Source: Plotosus lineatus (lineage: Eukaryota; Chordata; Actinopteri; Siluriformes; Plotosidae). Taken from it: a stretch of 64,000 bases of DNA. Where the stretch lies: NCBI GenBank assembly GCA_024760905.1, contig CM045729.1, forward strand, positions 60,625,580 to 60,689,579, given 5' to 3'. Below, one piece after another: positions 21,409-33,067 of this stretch. How positions within the stretch are numbered: position 1 is the first letter of the stretch; every line of letters starts with the position of its first letter. The notes under the pieces are model-generated. The model saw nothing but the letters and a program-made list of their open reading frames with translations. It was not told where the DNA came from and did not search any database. Position numbers and translations under genes: made by a program.

Positions 21409-21773
21409 AAGGTTCCCTCACTTTCCGTGGTTAATTGGAACAGAGTTCCCCATGCAACCATCAAAATCTGAGAAGTAGGATCACCCCACCCCTCCGACTG
21501 ACGTATACATACATGTATATGTATATAATATCAATCAATACATATTCAATGCGATAAATGCTTATAATAACAATTAAACATGAAAAAATAACACAAGATG
21601 TAAATTAAATATAAATACAGACGCTCTTCAACTTACTCGTTTTGCAAACATCCGGAGACCGGGGTTGAAAGTGAAATGAAATTGAAGAACAAGTAGAAAT
21701 AGAAATGGAATAAAATCTATAGCAAGATATATCATAAATATGAGTATGAAATATGATTAAACATTATCCTGAG
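21409..21773 (+). mobile_element. Miniature DNA element 'YU', copy 3, with part of nested element V
   Basis: It starts GGTTCCCTCACTTTCCGTGG, then AAGTAGGATCACCCCACC and CCGACTGACGTATACATACA, matching the ends of the copies at 32.1-34.7 and 43.4-46.5 kb. At about 21634 it passes into nested element V (CAGACGCTCTTCAACTTAC, CGTTTTGCAAACATCCGG), which is cut where RTE copy C begins. The name YU is only a label for this window. Confidence 0.6.
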
Positions 21774-22018
21774 GTACACTTTTCCTTTCATTATTGCTGA
21801 TACTCTATCGCACATCACACCGGACACTTTTCTCCAACCATTCCAACCTGCCTGCACACACTTCTTCACCTCTTTTCCACATTCTCCATTGCTCTGGATT
21901 GTTGAGCCTAAGTACTTAAAATCCTCCACCTTCTTTATCTCTGCTCCCTGTAAAGTCACCGTTCCTCTTGGGTCCTTGTTGTTCACACACATGTATTCTG
22001 TCTTACTGAGGCTAACCT

Positions 22019-22612
22019 TCATCCTCTCCTTTCCAGGGCATGTCTCCACCTCTCTAGATTTTCCTCCCCTTGTTCTCTGCTTTCACTACAGATCACAATG
22101 TCATCTGCAAACATCATAGTCCATGGAGATTCTTGTCTAACCTCGTCTGTCAGCCTGTTCATCACCATAGCAAACAAGAAGGGGCTGAGAGCTGACCCTT
22201 GATGCAGTCCCACCTCCACCTTGAACTCTTCTGTCACACCGACAGCACATCTCTCATACATGTCCTGCATCACTCTAACATACTTCTCTGCCACTCCAGA
22301 CTTCCTCATCTAATACCACAGTTCTTCTCTTGGCACCCTGTTATATGCTTTCTCCAGATCCATAAAGGCACAATGTAGCTCCTTCTGGCCTTCTCTGTAC
22401 TTCTCTATTACCATCCTCAAAGCCAAGACGGCATCTGTGGTGCTCTTTCTTGGCATGAAACCAAACTGTTGTTCACAAATGCTGACCTCTGCCCTTAGTC
22501 TAGCTTCCACTATTCTTTCCCATAACTTCATTGTATGGCTCATCAACTTTATCCCTCTGTAGTTGCCACAACTCTTCATGTCTCCCTTGTTCTTAAAAAT
22601 GGGAACCAGCAC
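22019..22612 (-). pseudogene. RTE reverse transcriptase palm (copy C)
   Basis: There are two abutting frames. 22310-22612 reads MLVPIFKNKGDMKSCGNYRG, IKLMSHTMKLWERIVEARLR, QQFGFMPRKSTTDAVLALRM, and CAFMDLEKAYNRVPREELWY (motif A Asp). 22019-22309 reads MRKSGVAEKYVRVMQDMYER, GLHQGSALSPFLFAMVMNRL, and PWTMMFADDIVICSESREQG (motif C FADD). One stop at 22310-22312 separates them. All catalytic Asp residues are visible. A final piece (21732-22049) carries KVSLSKTEYMCVNN and FKYLGSTIQSNGECGKEVK before the truncation. Confidence 0.85.
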
Positions 22613-22621
22613 ACTTCTCCT

Positions 22622-23053
22622 CTATTCTTCCGGCATCTGCTCACTCTCTAGTACCTTGTTGAATGTTCTTGTCAGAAACTCTACTGCTACCTCTCCTAGA
22701 CACTTCCATACCTCAACAGGTATATCATCAGGACCAACCGTCTTTCCACTCTTCAACCTCTTCAGTGCCCTCCTCACTTCACCCTCACTAATCTTTGCTA
22801 CTTCCTGCTCCTCAACTGTCACCTTATCTACTTTTTTTCTTCTCTCTCTCTCATTTTCCTCATTCATCAGCTCTTCAACGTACTCTTTCCATCTTCCCAG
22901 CACACTTCTGTCATCAGTCAATACATTTCCCCCTCTGTCCTTAATCACTCCTAATTTGCTGCATGTCATTCCCATCTCTATCCTTCTGCTTTGCCAACCT
23001 GTATAAATCATTTTCTCTCTCCTTACTGTCCAACCTAGCATACAAGTCATCAT
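22622..23053 (-). pseudogene. RTE pre-RT region (copy C)
   Basis: A 143-codon frame: KMIYTGWQSRRIEMGMTCSK, VLTDDRSVLGRWKEYVEELM, then EGEVRRALKRLKSGKTVGPD, DIPVEVWKCLGEVAVEFLTR, ending NKVLESEQMPEE. The K-x-G-K-x-x-GPD-x-IP segment is the usual RT motif 0/1 region. A stop replaces the expected Trp after PEE, after which RT motif 1 follows in the next piece. Confidence 0.8.
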
Positions 23054-23201
23054 ACGCCCTCTATTTGGCCTTAGCCACTGCTACTTTCGCCTTATGCTGT
23101 GTTCCCCTGTACTCCTGTTTACTCCCTTCGGTCCTCTCAATGTCCCACTTCTTCTTAGCTAACCTCTTCCTTTGTACACAATCCTGCACTTCCTCATTCC
23201 A

Positions 23202-23747
23202 CTACCAAGTCTCCTTATCTACTTTTCTTCCAGAGGACACACCAAGTACTCTCCTACCTGTCTCCCTGATCACATTTGCTGTGGTTGTCCAGTCATCTGG
23301 AAGCACTTCCTGACCACCCAAAGGCTGTTTCAACTCCTCCTTGAAGACAACACAACACTTTTCCTTTTTCAACTTCCACCACTTTGTCTTCTGCTCTGCC
23401 TTTGCCTTTTTCACCTTCCTCACCATCAGCGTCATCCTGCACACCACCATCCTATGCTGTTTGGCAACACTCTCACCCACTACTACTTTGCAGTCACTGA
23501 CTTCCTTCAAACTGCATTGTCTACACAAGATGTTGTCTACCTGTGTGCTCCTACCTCCGCTTTTATAAGTCATCCTATGCTCCTGTCTCTTTTGGAAGAA
23601 AGTATTTACCACAGCCATTTCCATCCTTTTTGCAAAATCTACCATCTGTCCTTCTGCATTCCAGTCCTGGATACCAAATCTGCCCATCACTTCCTCGTCC
23701 CGTCTGTTGCCTGCACTAACATGTCCATTGAAGTCACCAATGACCAC
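23202..23747 (-). pseudogene. RTE endonuclease C-terminal part and linker (copy C)
   Basis: The frame begins at the conserved GDFNGHVSAGNRRDEEVMGR, continues with VVNTFFQKRQEHRMTYKSGG, RSTQVDNILCRQCSLKEVSD, and the Lys-rich linker to RKVDKETW. It overlaps the upstream frame by 61 bases because of the frameshift. It matches copy A at 491-1192 nearly residue for residue. Confidence 0.8.
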
Positions 23748-24397
23748 TCTTTCACCTCTGGGGCATCACTCCAGAATCTCTCCTCCTCTTCTTGCTCACA
23801 TCCTGCCTGTGGGGCATAAGCACTGAAAACATTGAACATCACACCTTGAATTTCTAACTTGAGACTCGTCACTCTGTCTGACACTCTTTTCACTTCTAGA
23901 ATATTCCTGACAAACCCCTCCTTCAAGATGACTCCTACTCCATTTCTCTTCCCATCCACACCATGGTAAAAGAGTTTAAACCCTGCTCCTAAGCTTTTCG
24001 CCTTGCTACCTTTCCACCTGGTCTCCTGGACACAGAGTATGTTCACCCTCCTCCTCTGCATCATGTCAGCCACTTCTCTATCTTTTCCTTTCGTAGTTCC
24101 AGCATTCAAAGTCCCTACTCTCAGTCCTAGACTCATACTTTTCCTCTTCTCTCTCCACCTACGGACACGCCTCCCACCTCTCCTTCTTCGGCCAACAGTA
24201 ATCCAATTTCCACCAGCACCCTGTTGGTTAACAGCACTGATGGCGGTCATTGTTAACCCGGGCCTTGACCGATCCGGTATGGAGGTAACATTTGTGATTT
24301 GCATTATAAAGTTTGGCATTGGTTTTACGTCGGATGCCCTTTCTGACACAACCCTCTGCATTTCTCTAGGCTTGGGACCGGCATGAGGGAGAGACAC
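23687..24397 (-). pseudogene. RTE endonuclease N-terminal part (copy C)
   Basis: A 236-codon frame: leader (MSLPHAGPKPREMQRVVSER), Arg/Gly-rich region, then GLRVGTLNAGTTKGKDREVA, ILCVQETRWKGSKAKS (catalytic Glu), GVDGKRNGVGVILKEGF, and VFSAYAPQAGCEQEEEERFW. A frameshift near 23750 throws it off; the next piece begins MVIGDFNGHVSAGNRRDEEV, the GDFN motif of the endonuclease. The start codon choice is uncertain because the leader is also open upstream. Confidence 0.8.
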
Positions 24398-24407
24398 TGG
24401 TTTGTGC

Positions 24408-24429
24408 CCCCCCCCCCCCCCCCCCCCCC
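24408..24429. repeat. Poly-C tract at RTE 5' end
   Basis: There are about 22 C in a row, at the position where RTE copy A has a shorter C run (1985-1993). It is therefore an expanded part of the RTE leader rather than independent sequence. Confidence 0.8.
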
Positions 24430-24452
24430 ATCCTTACGGCTGTGTGTGCATA

Positions 24453-25462
24453 CAGTCATCTCTTGAATTTCGCGGATAATATAGACTAGACCTGGCCGTG
24501 ATAATCGAAAAAACGCGAAGTAGGATCACACCTCTCATTTCTACCATGTTGTCTCATTTCTATATGTTTTCACGTCTATACAATATCAAGAAGTGTATAT
24601 TAAACGTTAGTTATATGCATATGTAACTACTGTAATGTATTAATATTTCATTAGAATTTATATATAAATACTTTTAAGTACTGTACTCACCTCTGACAAT
24701 AGCTCTTCTCTGCTTGATCTTAATCGTAGTCTTTTTTGATGTAATGCACGGGAGATTCATTTATGCCGTAATGGGGGGCTACATGGGCATACGTATTGCC
24801 CGCCGTCAGCATATCTAGCAACTTCACTTTTTGGGTCACTGTCATCATATTTCGCTTTTTCTTGGGATCACTGGATGCCTTAGATGGTGCATGACGTTCA
24901 CAAACACTAAGATCCCAAATTCACAAAAATTCCCGCGGGAATGTGCGAGGCTCCAGCGTCACGCGTCTAAGCCAATCAGCTTGCGAGATTGAGTTGAGTG
25001 GGCGGTCCCTGCCTGAACTAGGAAGGAGGGGCACTTCAGTCTGTCATTTGTCAACAAAGGATGCAGCCTGCCTTGGGTCCCTGCCTTCCACTTGTGTTGA
25101 TGCGAGTTTCAGCGCGAATTTTTTATGAATATTTTTTGATTTTGGATACTTATGGAAAATACCGCGATGCACCATGACCGCAAACTTCAAGTTGCGAAGT
25201 GGCAAGGGATGACATATATATATATATATATATATATATGCTGTATAATGTTTATATTTTATCATCAATAAATATCCAATAAATATCACAGTAAAAATTA
25301 AAATGTTTTTCTGTATTAATGAGTTAGAATGTATTTAAGAAGCATATTTTAGAGCTTGTAATATGATACATGGGGTTTTACTTCCGGGTACAGAACTCGC
25401 GGATTATCTTCATTTGCAGGAGGGGCCAGAACCGAACCCCTGTGAATAATGAGGGCCTACTG
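24453..25462. mobile_element. pogo/Tigger-like non-autonomous element W1
   Basis: It is flanked by TA at 24451-24452 and 25463-25464. The left end reads CAGTCATCTCTTGAATTTCG and the right end, reversed, CAGTAGGCCCTCATTATT, so the inverted repeats are imperfect. A second motif, CGCGAAGTAGGATCAC, is shared with the YU elements. A (TA)n stretch lies at 25214-25240. The interior keeps only the DNA-binding start of a pogo-type transposase. Confidence 0.65.
24720..24896 (-). pseudogene. pogo/Tigger transposase HTH remnant (in W1)
   Basis: An uninterrupted stretch of 58 codons plus stop reads SSDPKKKRNMMTVTQKVKLL, DMLTAGNTYAHVAPHYGINE, SPVHYIKK. Basic leader, then the psq/CENP-B-type helix-turn-helix (KVKLLDML...VA.HYGINES.V..IKK) match the start of pogo/Tigger transposases, which bind the element ends. 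The DDE domain is gone, so this is a deletion derivative. No start Met is visible. The match is strong by eye. Confidence 0.7.
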
Positions 25463-25464
25463 TA

Positions 25465-28400
25465 CTTCAAAATTTTACTAATTTTACAGATTACTAACCA
25501 CAGCTTTAAGGAAAGTACAGTAATCATCTACAGGAACTGCTTTATCCTCTTCTGAAGTAGATAACAATGTGCACAAGTCAGAAATGTTCACCTCAGAAAT
25601 GATGTCAGTCACACAAATCATATACAGTACACACATTAATGCTTTGGGACAGTTTACCGTAGCCAATCCACTTGTCAAATTTATGACACCTTTCCAAAAA
25701 CAAGCCTATTTTTAAAAGCTGTTGCTGCTGGGTTTTGGTGTCAGGGTTTGGTGTCGAAGACAATATGACAGGGTGACAATCTATGCAAATATAAAGCCTC
25801 TGGACAAATCAGTTTTGTGGTCCAGGTAATTTCCCCAAAATGTAAACTATGCATTCTTGGCTTAGGCTTCAAAGAGAAACAAGGTCAGCACACCACACTA
25901 GCAGATACGGACTTGTTCCTAGCTCTCATGTTCGTCCCACTCCTGTTCCTTTCAGTTTAGTGGGGATCTAGGGAGGATCTTATCACAGACTCAGACGATG
26001 GCATGAAACCAATGAAATAAACAGGTCATATTCGTGACATGTTGTGGCATGGAGCCACATGCACATCATCACAAACACAAGAAAAATGCAGCAAGGTCCT
26101 CCATTGACACGGGACTGAATCTGACTGCTGACAATGTACTGACAGTGGGTATGTTTTGAATATTTGCAAATTTAATATCGTACTATATTTATACAAACTG
26201 TTGGCTTTGGTACAAAACGGGTCAAGTCACTGAACTGAGATCCCCTTCTAATGTTTCTTATTTAAGATACTCCTGTCCTATTAAAGGATCATGCTTACTT
26301 TTGAATTGTAATGTATACATCCGCTTTCCCCATCTTCTCTTACATATCCCCTAGTGTGTTTTGAGAATTTCAAAGACTTCTTTAAGCTCTTTAGGAAAAA
26401 ATAACCACATAATGTGGACTAACAACTAGTAACAAAACTTAATTTGACTGAAAATTCCGTAATGTGTCTCGACAGTTGCTTTCCACGGTTGTTTTAAAGA
26501 GATGACTCAATGTAAACTATTTCCATTAAATTTGGTTTTGTATGCAGTTAGGTTGTTTATTTACTTTTTACTTCAATAGAATATCAAACTATATGATGGT
26601 TTCATGATTTTTGTATTGTTAGATGTATCCTTTCTTTCTTTTAATATCATGCAACTGTCTACATGCTAATGAATAAGATTTTTTATTTTATTTACTAAGG
26701 AAGCCTATTTCCCCCCCAGAAATTAGCAGCCAGGCCACATCCAGCCATTGACTCATCCTACTGCTAATGCATAGCAGCTAAAGCAACATTTGGTTTTTGA
26801 GCTCTTGGGTGTGGAGACAGAAAATTTGTATCATCTACCACACCTACGCACTGAAAGAAGTCATGAATGAACACTTAAGCTTTAGTTGCTTCTGGTATAA
26901 AAAAAACACCTTGGAACAATGTGATTCAAGTAGAAGTATACACACATTTTTGTTAGTCAGTTCTCCTATTTTCCTGCTTTCCTGCAGCACTCTCTGTCGT
27001 CATTAACTAGATATCTGGGCAGCAGCCAAAATGTGTTCTGCTCAGGTAAAAAAAAATTCCATCAAGGCAGGCCTTACCCTACTGGTAGAGACACCGAGGC
27101 GTCTGGACCCAGAGGGAGTCATCCCAAGCTTGCCAAAAGCAGGCTAAAGGGAGAAAGGAGCATACTTTCACCCATACAAAACAATACCTCTCTAGCTTGT
27201 AGAGTTCAACCCACTGCTCTTAGAAGTTGATGAGCTCCCATATATTTTCCCATAAAAAAGTGTCAGTCTCTTATACCATAGCCAAGAAATGACAAAACAG
27301 AAAGGTGGGAGACCAATGACTGAAGTTATTTCATCAAGTGAATGGTGATGTTGAATTTAAAATGAATAATAAGTATACATTGTAAGCATAATGCAATGTA
27401 TAGTACCCCATGAGCTTTTGTGTGGTTTCCAGACGGAATCGGTTTCCATTGTTTTGATTTTGCCAGCCTTTATTTTGACAGACAGATTTTTGCAAGAACT
27501 CCAATTTGTTTAAAGTAGCACAGTGTATTCCAGCAGAATTTAACTTTGCAACCAAAGGAAATACTTTCATACACCCAAGTCACTTTTTTTCTGGTGTATC
27601 TTATATAAATGTGTTTAAGGATCTTTTTAGTTTGTGTATCCTGGCTGCTTTTGAGTATCCTTAACCCTGACGGGGTTTAAAAGAAATCTCAAGGGTCCAA
27701 ACATTGAAAGCAAAGCAATAAATTTATGCATTTGTCATCTCTGAATAATCTTTGACAGATCTCTGTGTAAGACATTGAAATGTTGTTGCAGTAGGCATAC
27801 GCTAACTGTGGAATTGCAGACCATATTTCACCATAAATAGTTCTTTTGTTGGTCTAAGTTTATATAACTTAGGTTTGACACTTCAGGCAAATTTGACAAG
27901 ACAGCTTGTCAAATTCGATGAGAAAGTAAAATTGCCATGTAATTCCTAATGAAAATGTACTCAGACAGAAGAAATAATATGAGCTTGACAACCATCATGT
28001 TAGGCACAGCAGGCATAATAGTTTGCGTGACGTTAACGATGACTGATAACGAGGAAAGAAAACCTTAAAATTTTTAGCCAATGCCTTTCAATGGGCCTTA
28101 TATTTCAAAACACATTTTAATACATGCATTCAGTGTTAAGGTTAGTAAGAATAATTACATGAAAGAACCATATGCATAGATATAAATTTACTACATTTCA
28201 AGGTTAATTTGACCAAGTTCTAATATTAAATGTTTCATTTTATTACGAAAACCTTTTTATCATGCTTCTGTTTTTATTTCAAGTAGTTTCTGACAGCATA
28301 CTCTATAGTCATTATATTCTCTGCATATACTCTATAGTCATTTTAGGCTGCTAAACGTTGATCTGTAAAGAAAAAAAACTTAATTATCTGCCAAAAGGAA

Positions 28401-29059
28401 GGCTGCATTGTTTCAATGTATCAAATATCACACTTTGTATTTGCATTTGCTTCTTGGTAAGACAAGTGACATTCTTTTGTCAACTGTTTTTCTCTGTGAT
28501 AAGTTCACATACCCCACTTCAAACATGTAAAATATAACCAAAATAGGCACCCAATGCCATCATTTATGTTGAGTCTGGTTTAATTTTGGGAAGCAAAGTA
28601 GTTTGAAAAATGACACCATATGATACCAATTATCATCATGGAGAATAAACTGAATCTGGACACATCTGTGGCACATGTGTATCCTAATCTTGGGAATGAC
28701 TATTGTTACGTTTCATTGAGCTTTGGGATTATTTTGAAGGAAAGTTCAAATGTTTTGTAATCAGCTGGTAGATCTTGCCCTGATTAGCCTCATGTTGTTC
28801 CTATCAGAAAGGTAAAGAAGCCAGATGTTGGTTGATCATTCTATTTTTGTCAACTTTATTTTACATTTGATGTCTGTAGGGAAATGCTGTAGAAGAGTCT
28901 AAGTGTCTGTTATTAAACAATTCATGGCTAAGGTTGTTACAGTAACACGCACAACACTGCTATATCCTTGCTAAAAATATAACATTTGCTATTGAAAAAG
29001 TTTTTTTTTTCTGGGAAAAATAAAAAGTTTTTTTAAAAACTTATTATTAAAAAAACATA
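25465..29059. other. No recognised gene or element
   Basis: This is AT-rich, unique-looking DNA. Short frames such as 26797-27006 and 27334-27570 lack domains. There are no element termini or tandem repeats of note. Confidence 0.45.
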
Positions 29060-29540
29060 AAACCTACCCCCCTCCCCACTGGATACCTATTGAAAAACCT
29101 CATTAAGACAGCCCTGTCATATATAATATTGGGGGGGGGGGGGTGATGCCTGGGGAGCGCGTATGACCCTGGGGGAAAATGCTTTTCTGGAATTCTGTAC
29201 GAGAATTAAGTGTAATTGCACCTCTGCACTACTATTTGGCAGTGGCGCTCTCGTCGTCACACTATGGTGTAGCGGTTTTTCGCACGAGCAAACGATAACC
29301 AACAACCCCTCAAGAAACAACACGGAAAAATTTCTAACAGGAACGAAGAGAAAGGTGGCGAGAGATGGCGACATTAAGACATAAATAAATTGAATGAGTT
29401 TAAATAAGGATGTATTTATTTTTTTTTTAATTTATTTTTATTTTTTCTTGGTGCACTTTAAATCGTTTGTATTACAGATTAAAAATCATGTTTTTTTCTT
29501 CCTAGGGGGATGCCTCAGAAAATAATTGAAAAGCACTGGT
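29060..29540. mobile_element. Possible hAT (Charlie-like) remnant
   Basis: The left side has a G run followed by GCCTGGGGAGCGCGTATGAC, and the right side ends GATGCCTCAGAAAATAATTG, then AAAAGCACTGG, both resembling ends of Charlie-type hAT elements. A short open piece near 29320 reads EKFLTGTKRKVARDGD, similar to the start of such transposases. It is incomplete and the left terminus is not defined. Confidence 0.35.
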
Positions 29541-29564
29541 ATATACGTATATCAGATATGAGTT

Positions 29565-29795
29565 TCACTCTTATCCAGTTCATTATAATACTGAAGTCAA
29601 TTTGTTTCTTCTTTGAAACTTTTGGCATGAGTTCAGAAATATATCGTTCTGCTTCTCTTCCGTGATTTCCAGTGTGAAGCACGTGTCAGACACGCTCCTC
29701 TGCCAGAGCCTAGTATTAAGTGTACTTCAGGATAATGTTTAATCATATGTCATACTTCTATTTATGATATATCTTTCTATAGATTTTAATCTAAG
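29565..29795 (+). mobile_element. Fragment of element V
   Basis: It matches the interior of element V at 32680-32860 (TTTCACTCTTATCCAG, ATTATAATACTG, TAAGTGTACTTCAGGATAAT, TGATATATCTTTCT). Neither terminal repeat is present. Confidence 0.65.
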
Positions 29796-30224
29796 ATATA
29801 TACTTACATTAATCAAAGATATATACATACATACAATGGTACCTCACCTTATGATAGTCCCAGCAAATGAAAAATCCAGCTTACAAAAAAACATTTTCCA
29901 AAAATTTTTGTCTCTGTATACAAAACAAGTTCTCCTTCTGAAACGCGTCATTCAAACAATACAAGAGCTGCTTTCCATTGACTATCTTCCAACATCCCGC
30001 CCCGCTGGCCTCCCATTGGCCAGGTGGGATGATGCAGCTCCCATTGGCTATTATGGAGCTGCATCTCCCATAATGCTTTTCGTGTAAAGGACAGAGTCAC
30101 TGTTGTTTCATGAGTTTTTTTTGAGTCATTGCAACTTTATTTTTTGACTCAGGCTTTTAACCTTCCATAAACATTTGTAAGATTATAACTCTGCTAAGAA
30201 GATATGGTCAACACACGCCCGCAG

Positions 30225-30284
<60 letters not shown>
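30225..30284. repeat. (CA)n microsatellite
   Basis: There are about 30 CA units inside element T1. Frames translating to Cys-Val repeats across it are artefacts. Confidence 0.97.
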
Positions 30285-30287
<3 letters not shown>

Positions 30288-30289
30288 TG

Positions 30290-30424
30290 AGTTCCGGTGC
30301 GAGTGAAAAGAAGCGGGCTTGTGGAATGCGGTTGAGTGATATCGCAAAGGAATATGGCCAAACCCGTCTACCATCGGTACGATATAGAAGCAGAAGGAGG
30401 TCTTTTAAAGGTACTGTTTTATAA
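30290..30424 (+). pseudogene. Tigger transposase HTH remnant (in T1)
   Basis: A 44-codon open stretch reads SSGASEKKRACGMRLSDIAK, EYGQTRLPSVR, then basic residues. GMRLSDIAKEYG matches the recognition-helix region of the psq-type HTH in Tigger transposases. The first helix has been lost, replaced by the CA array. It is too short to be functional. Confidence 0.5.
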
Positions 30425-30574
30425 TTTTTAAAGGGTTTAGGGGGTGGTATTGGGGGATTGGAACGAATCACACGTTTTACATGTAAAATGTGGTTCAATT
30501 TACGAAAAATCCAGGTTAAGAAAAAGGCTCTGGAACGGATTAATTTCGTAAGGTGAGGTACCACTGTATATATC

Positions 30575-30638
<64 letters not shown>
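30575..30638. repeat. (TG)n(TA)n microsatellite
   Basis: TG units are followed by about 25 TA units, directly after element T1 and before RTE copy D. Confidence 0.95.
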
Positions 30639-30639
<1 letters not shown>

Positions 30640-30640
<1 letters not shown>

Positions 30641-30876
30641 CTTCCTCCTTGTTTTTCTTTCGGCTGCTCTCTTCAGGGGCCTTCACAGCGAATCAACTGG
30701 CTCATTCGCACCCTATCCTCTGCATCTTCTCTTACACCAACTACCTTCATGTCTTCCTTCACCACATCCAGAAATCTTCTCATTGGTCTTCCTCTAGGCC
30801 TTTTGCCTGGCAGTTCCAACTTCAGCATCCGACTACCAATATATTCATTATCCCTCCTCTGTACATGTCCAAACCA

Positions 30877-30880
<4 letters not shown>
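30640..30880 (-). mobile_element. RTE LINE, copy D (3' end fragment)
   Basis: It starts at the RTE 3' end (TTTCTTTCGGCTGCTCTCTT, then CACAGCGAATCAA on plus) and matches copy B for about 240 bases before ending in TC/TA repeats. The translated minus strand resembles the last residues of the RTE C-terminus in broken frames. Confidence 0.8.
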
Positions 30881-30924
<44 letters not shown>

Positions 30925-30938
30925 TATATATATATAAT

Positions 30939-31277
30939 ATCTTTCGGCCTTTTCCCTTTCTCGTGAGTCGCCACAGCGAATCATCTGATTCGCACATTTG
31001 ATTTGGCAGAGGTTTTTACGTCGGATGCCCTTCCTGTCACAACCCTTTAGCAAGGGACAGAAACACGCCAACGGCTTTGCAGCCTACTCTTTACGAAAGT
31101 CTGCAATGGTTCTTTTACATACCTCTCACCATAGACAGTGAGAGACATGGCCCGCCTTTGATAACCCAGTTAGCTGCACTGGGGGGGACAGTGACAACCT
31201 TGTGGAGAGTGGGACTCGAACCCCTAAGCTTACGATCAGCGATCCAGCACCCATTACTACCAGGCCACCACTGCCCC
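30939..31277 (-). repeat. tRNA-headed SINE (copy S3)
   Basis: This is a full-length family member on the minus strand: head GGGGCAGTGGTGGCCTGGTA at about 31277, B box, core, GACAGGAAGGGCATCCGACG, and tail GGGAAAAGGCCGAAAG. It shares the variant head and the following 95 bases with S1 at 7651-8095, so the two descend from a joint unit. Confidence 0.8.
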
Positions 31278-31372
31278 GTGACTTTATGCCACTAATTGGG
31301 CAAAGTCTGATGGCCTTGATAACTTACCACTCTCATCTCACAAGGAAGAAGGTTCTTGGTTCAAGCCTTGTG
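31278..31372 (+). repeat. V-SINE head segment, copied together with S3
   Basis: It matches 7981-8095 (GTGACTTTATGCCACTA, then CACTCTCATCTCACAAGGAA, GTTCAAGCCTTGTGG) with a short internal deletion. It stops at CCTTGTGG, where a second SINE head in opposite orientation begins. Confidence 0.7.
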
Positions 31373-31536
<164 letters not shown>

Positions 31537-31539
31537 AAA

Positions 31540-32109
31540 AACAATCTTTCTTTTACCAAGTTACAGTTCATCCGAGCATGCGAAAGTGGCAGGCAGACCC
31601 TGGGTAATCTGACTCAAATTCTGCAGGAGATGCTCACCAGGCCAAGATATACCTGCCAGTTCAAAATCTAAGAGCACATATTACTTTTTCACCACAATCA
31701 TTCAGCTTTAGCAGAAGTTTGCCTCTGTTAATGGCCTAATTATCAAATTAAATTGTCTAAAGTGATGTCTGTATTATTTGTGCTAATGACACTCCTCTTA
31801 GCTGAGACATAACTCATTGTAGAACTCTTCCTCACTGTCAGCCTGCAACTATTCAACCAGAGGAGCTCTTAGTCTTCACCTGTTTCAGACATTTCTATTG
31901 CACAGCTTTTATATTCTTCACTTGAGTTGCCCTCATAATTGATTACAGTTTCAATCCTAATTTAGTTTCATTGTCATTGCAATGAGCAGATATAATGGAA
32001 ACTGACAGGTGGACACTCTTGAGCAGGTTCTTCATTTTTACAGCTAAATGGAAGCTGGACATAATGACATCAAGATGACAGTTTTCATAGTTCAAAAGTA
32101 TTAATATAA
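31540..32109. other. No recognised gene
   Basis: This is unique-looking sequence between the TA array and element YU copy 1. Nothing can be supported. Confidence 0.4.
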
Positions 32110-32426
32110 TACAGGGATCCCTTGTTACTTCGTGCTTCAATTAATGCGGCTTCAGTGTATCGCGTTTTTAAAAAAAAAAATAATTAAATAAATATTCATC
32201 GACTTAAAAAAATAAGGAAATTAAGGAAGAATAGGAGACAAAGTTATGGAAAATGTCACAAAAACAAGGCCAATTATGCAAAAAAAAAACCCTAAACAAA
32301 CACAAAACAAAAAAACAACCCAAAGTCGTACATCAAAACTGGATACATTTTTTTGCATCTGTGTGCACGCGCATCTGCGCGCGTATGTATGTTGTCTTCT
32401 TCATACCATCTGTATGTGTGTGTGTA

Positions 32427-32967
32427 CAGACGCTCCCCAGCTTACTAGTGAGTTAGGTTCAGGACGGCCGTTCTTACATGAATTTGTTTGTAAGTCGTCA
32501 CAGGGCATTCTTTAGCGGTGAACGTATGTTTAAACCTTGTATAAGTAATCTATACAAGTTTTTACTGTATACGATCTCTCTCTCTCTCCACATAATCATC
32601 TGTACTTTATGTCCGTGTTTAAACTCCTGGTTCCTCTCAAAGCACAGCACAGCGGATCTGATCAGATTTCCAGAGAGTTTCACTCTTATCCAGCTCATTA
32701 TAATACTGGAATAAATTTGTTTCTTCTTTGAAACTGTGTAAAGCACGTATCAGCCACACCCCCTCTGCTGGAGCCTAGTATGAAGTGTACCTCAGGATAA
32801 TGTTTAATCATATTTCCTACTTATATTTATGATATATCTTTCTGTAGATTCTATTCAATTTCTATTACTACTTGTTCTTCAATTTCATGTCACTTTCGAC
32901 CTCAGACAGACATGTTCATATGTTTGGATGTTTGCAAAACGAATGTTCGTATGTTGGGGAGTATCTG
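32427..32967. mobile_element. Nested Tigger-like miniature element V
   Basis: It is flanked by TA (32425-32426, 32968-32969). Left end CAGACGCTCCCCAGCTTAC; right end reversed CAGATACTCCCCAACATAC. YU copy 2 lacks it and shows the joined target; YU copy 3 carries it at the same site. It has no coding content. Confidence 0.75.
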
Positions 32968-33067
32968 TATTTATATTTTATTTACATCTTATGTTTTTTT
33001 TAATGTGCAATTGTTATTATTTAATGCTATAAAATGCTTATGTATTTATTGATATTTTATACACATA

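Larger units (their letters stand above)
21774..24442 (-). mobile_element. RTE LINE, copy C (near full length, 3'-truncated)
   Basis: On the minus strand: 5' leader with a poly-G tract, endonuclease, linker, RT palm and thumb start. It stops at about 21774, just where copy B begins, so the last about 150 codons and 3' UTR are missing. The frame is broken into about six pieces. The RT box FADD is present. The junction with element V shares the 8 bases GTACACTT (21774-21781). Confidence 0.85.
29834..30566. mobile_element. Tigger-like miniature element (T1)
   Basis: TA duplications lie at 29832-29833 and 30567-30568. Left end CAATGGTACCTCACCTTATG, right end reversed CAGTGGTACCTCACCTTACG: 18 of 20 bases agree. 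A (CA)n array sits inside at 30225-30284. A second copy at 52254-53340 is interrupted. The terminal motif CAGTGGTACCTC is typical of Tigger/pogo elements. Confidence 0.8.

Noticed and set aside
24408..24429. Poly-C/poly-G tract as a regulatory quadruplex
   Set aside because: It is at the RTE 5' leader in both copies and is explained as homopolymer expansion of that leader.
30183..30564. Cys/Val-repeat proteins across CA arrays (also at 8.1-8.4, 53.6-53.9 and 55.1-55.3 kb)
   Set aside because: Direct translations of dinucleotide repeats.
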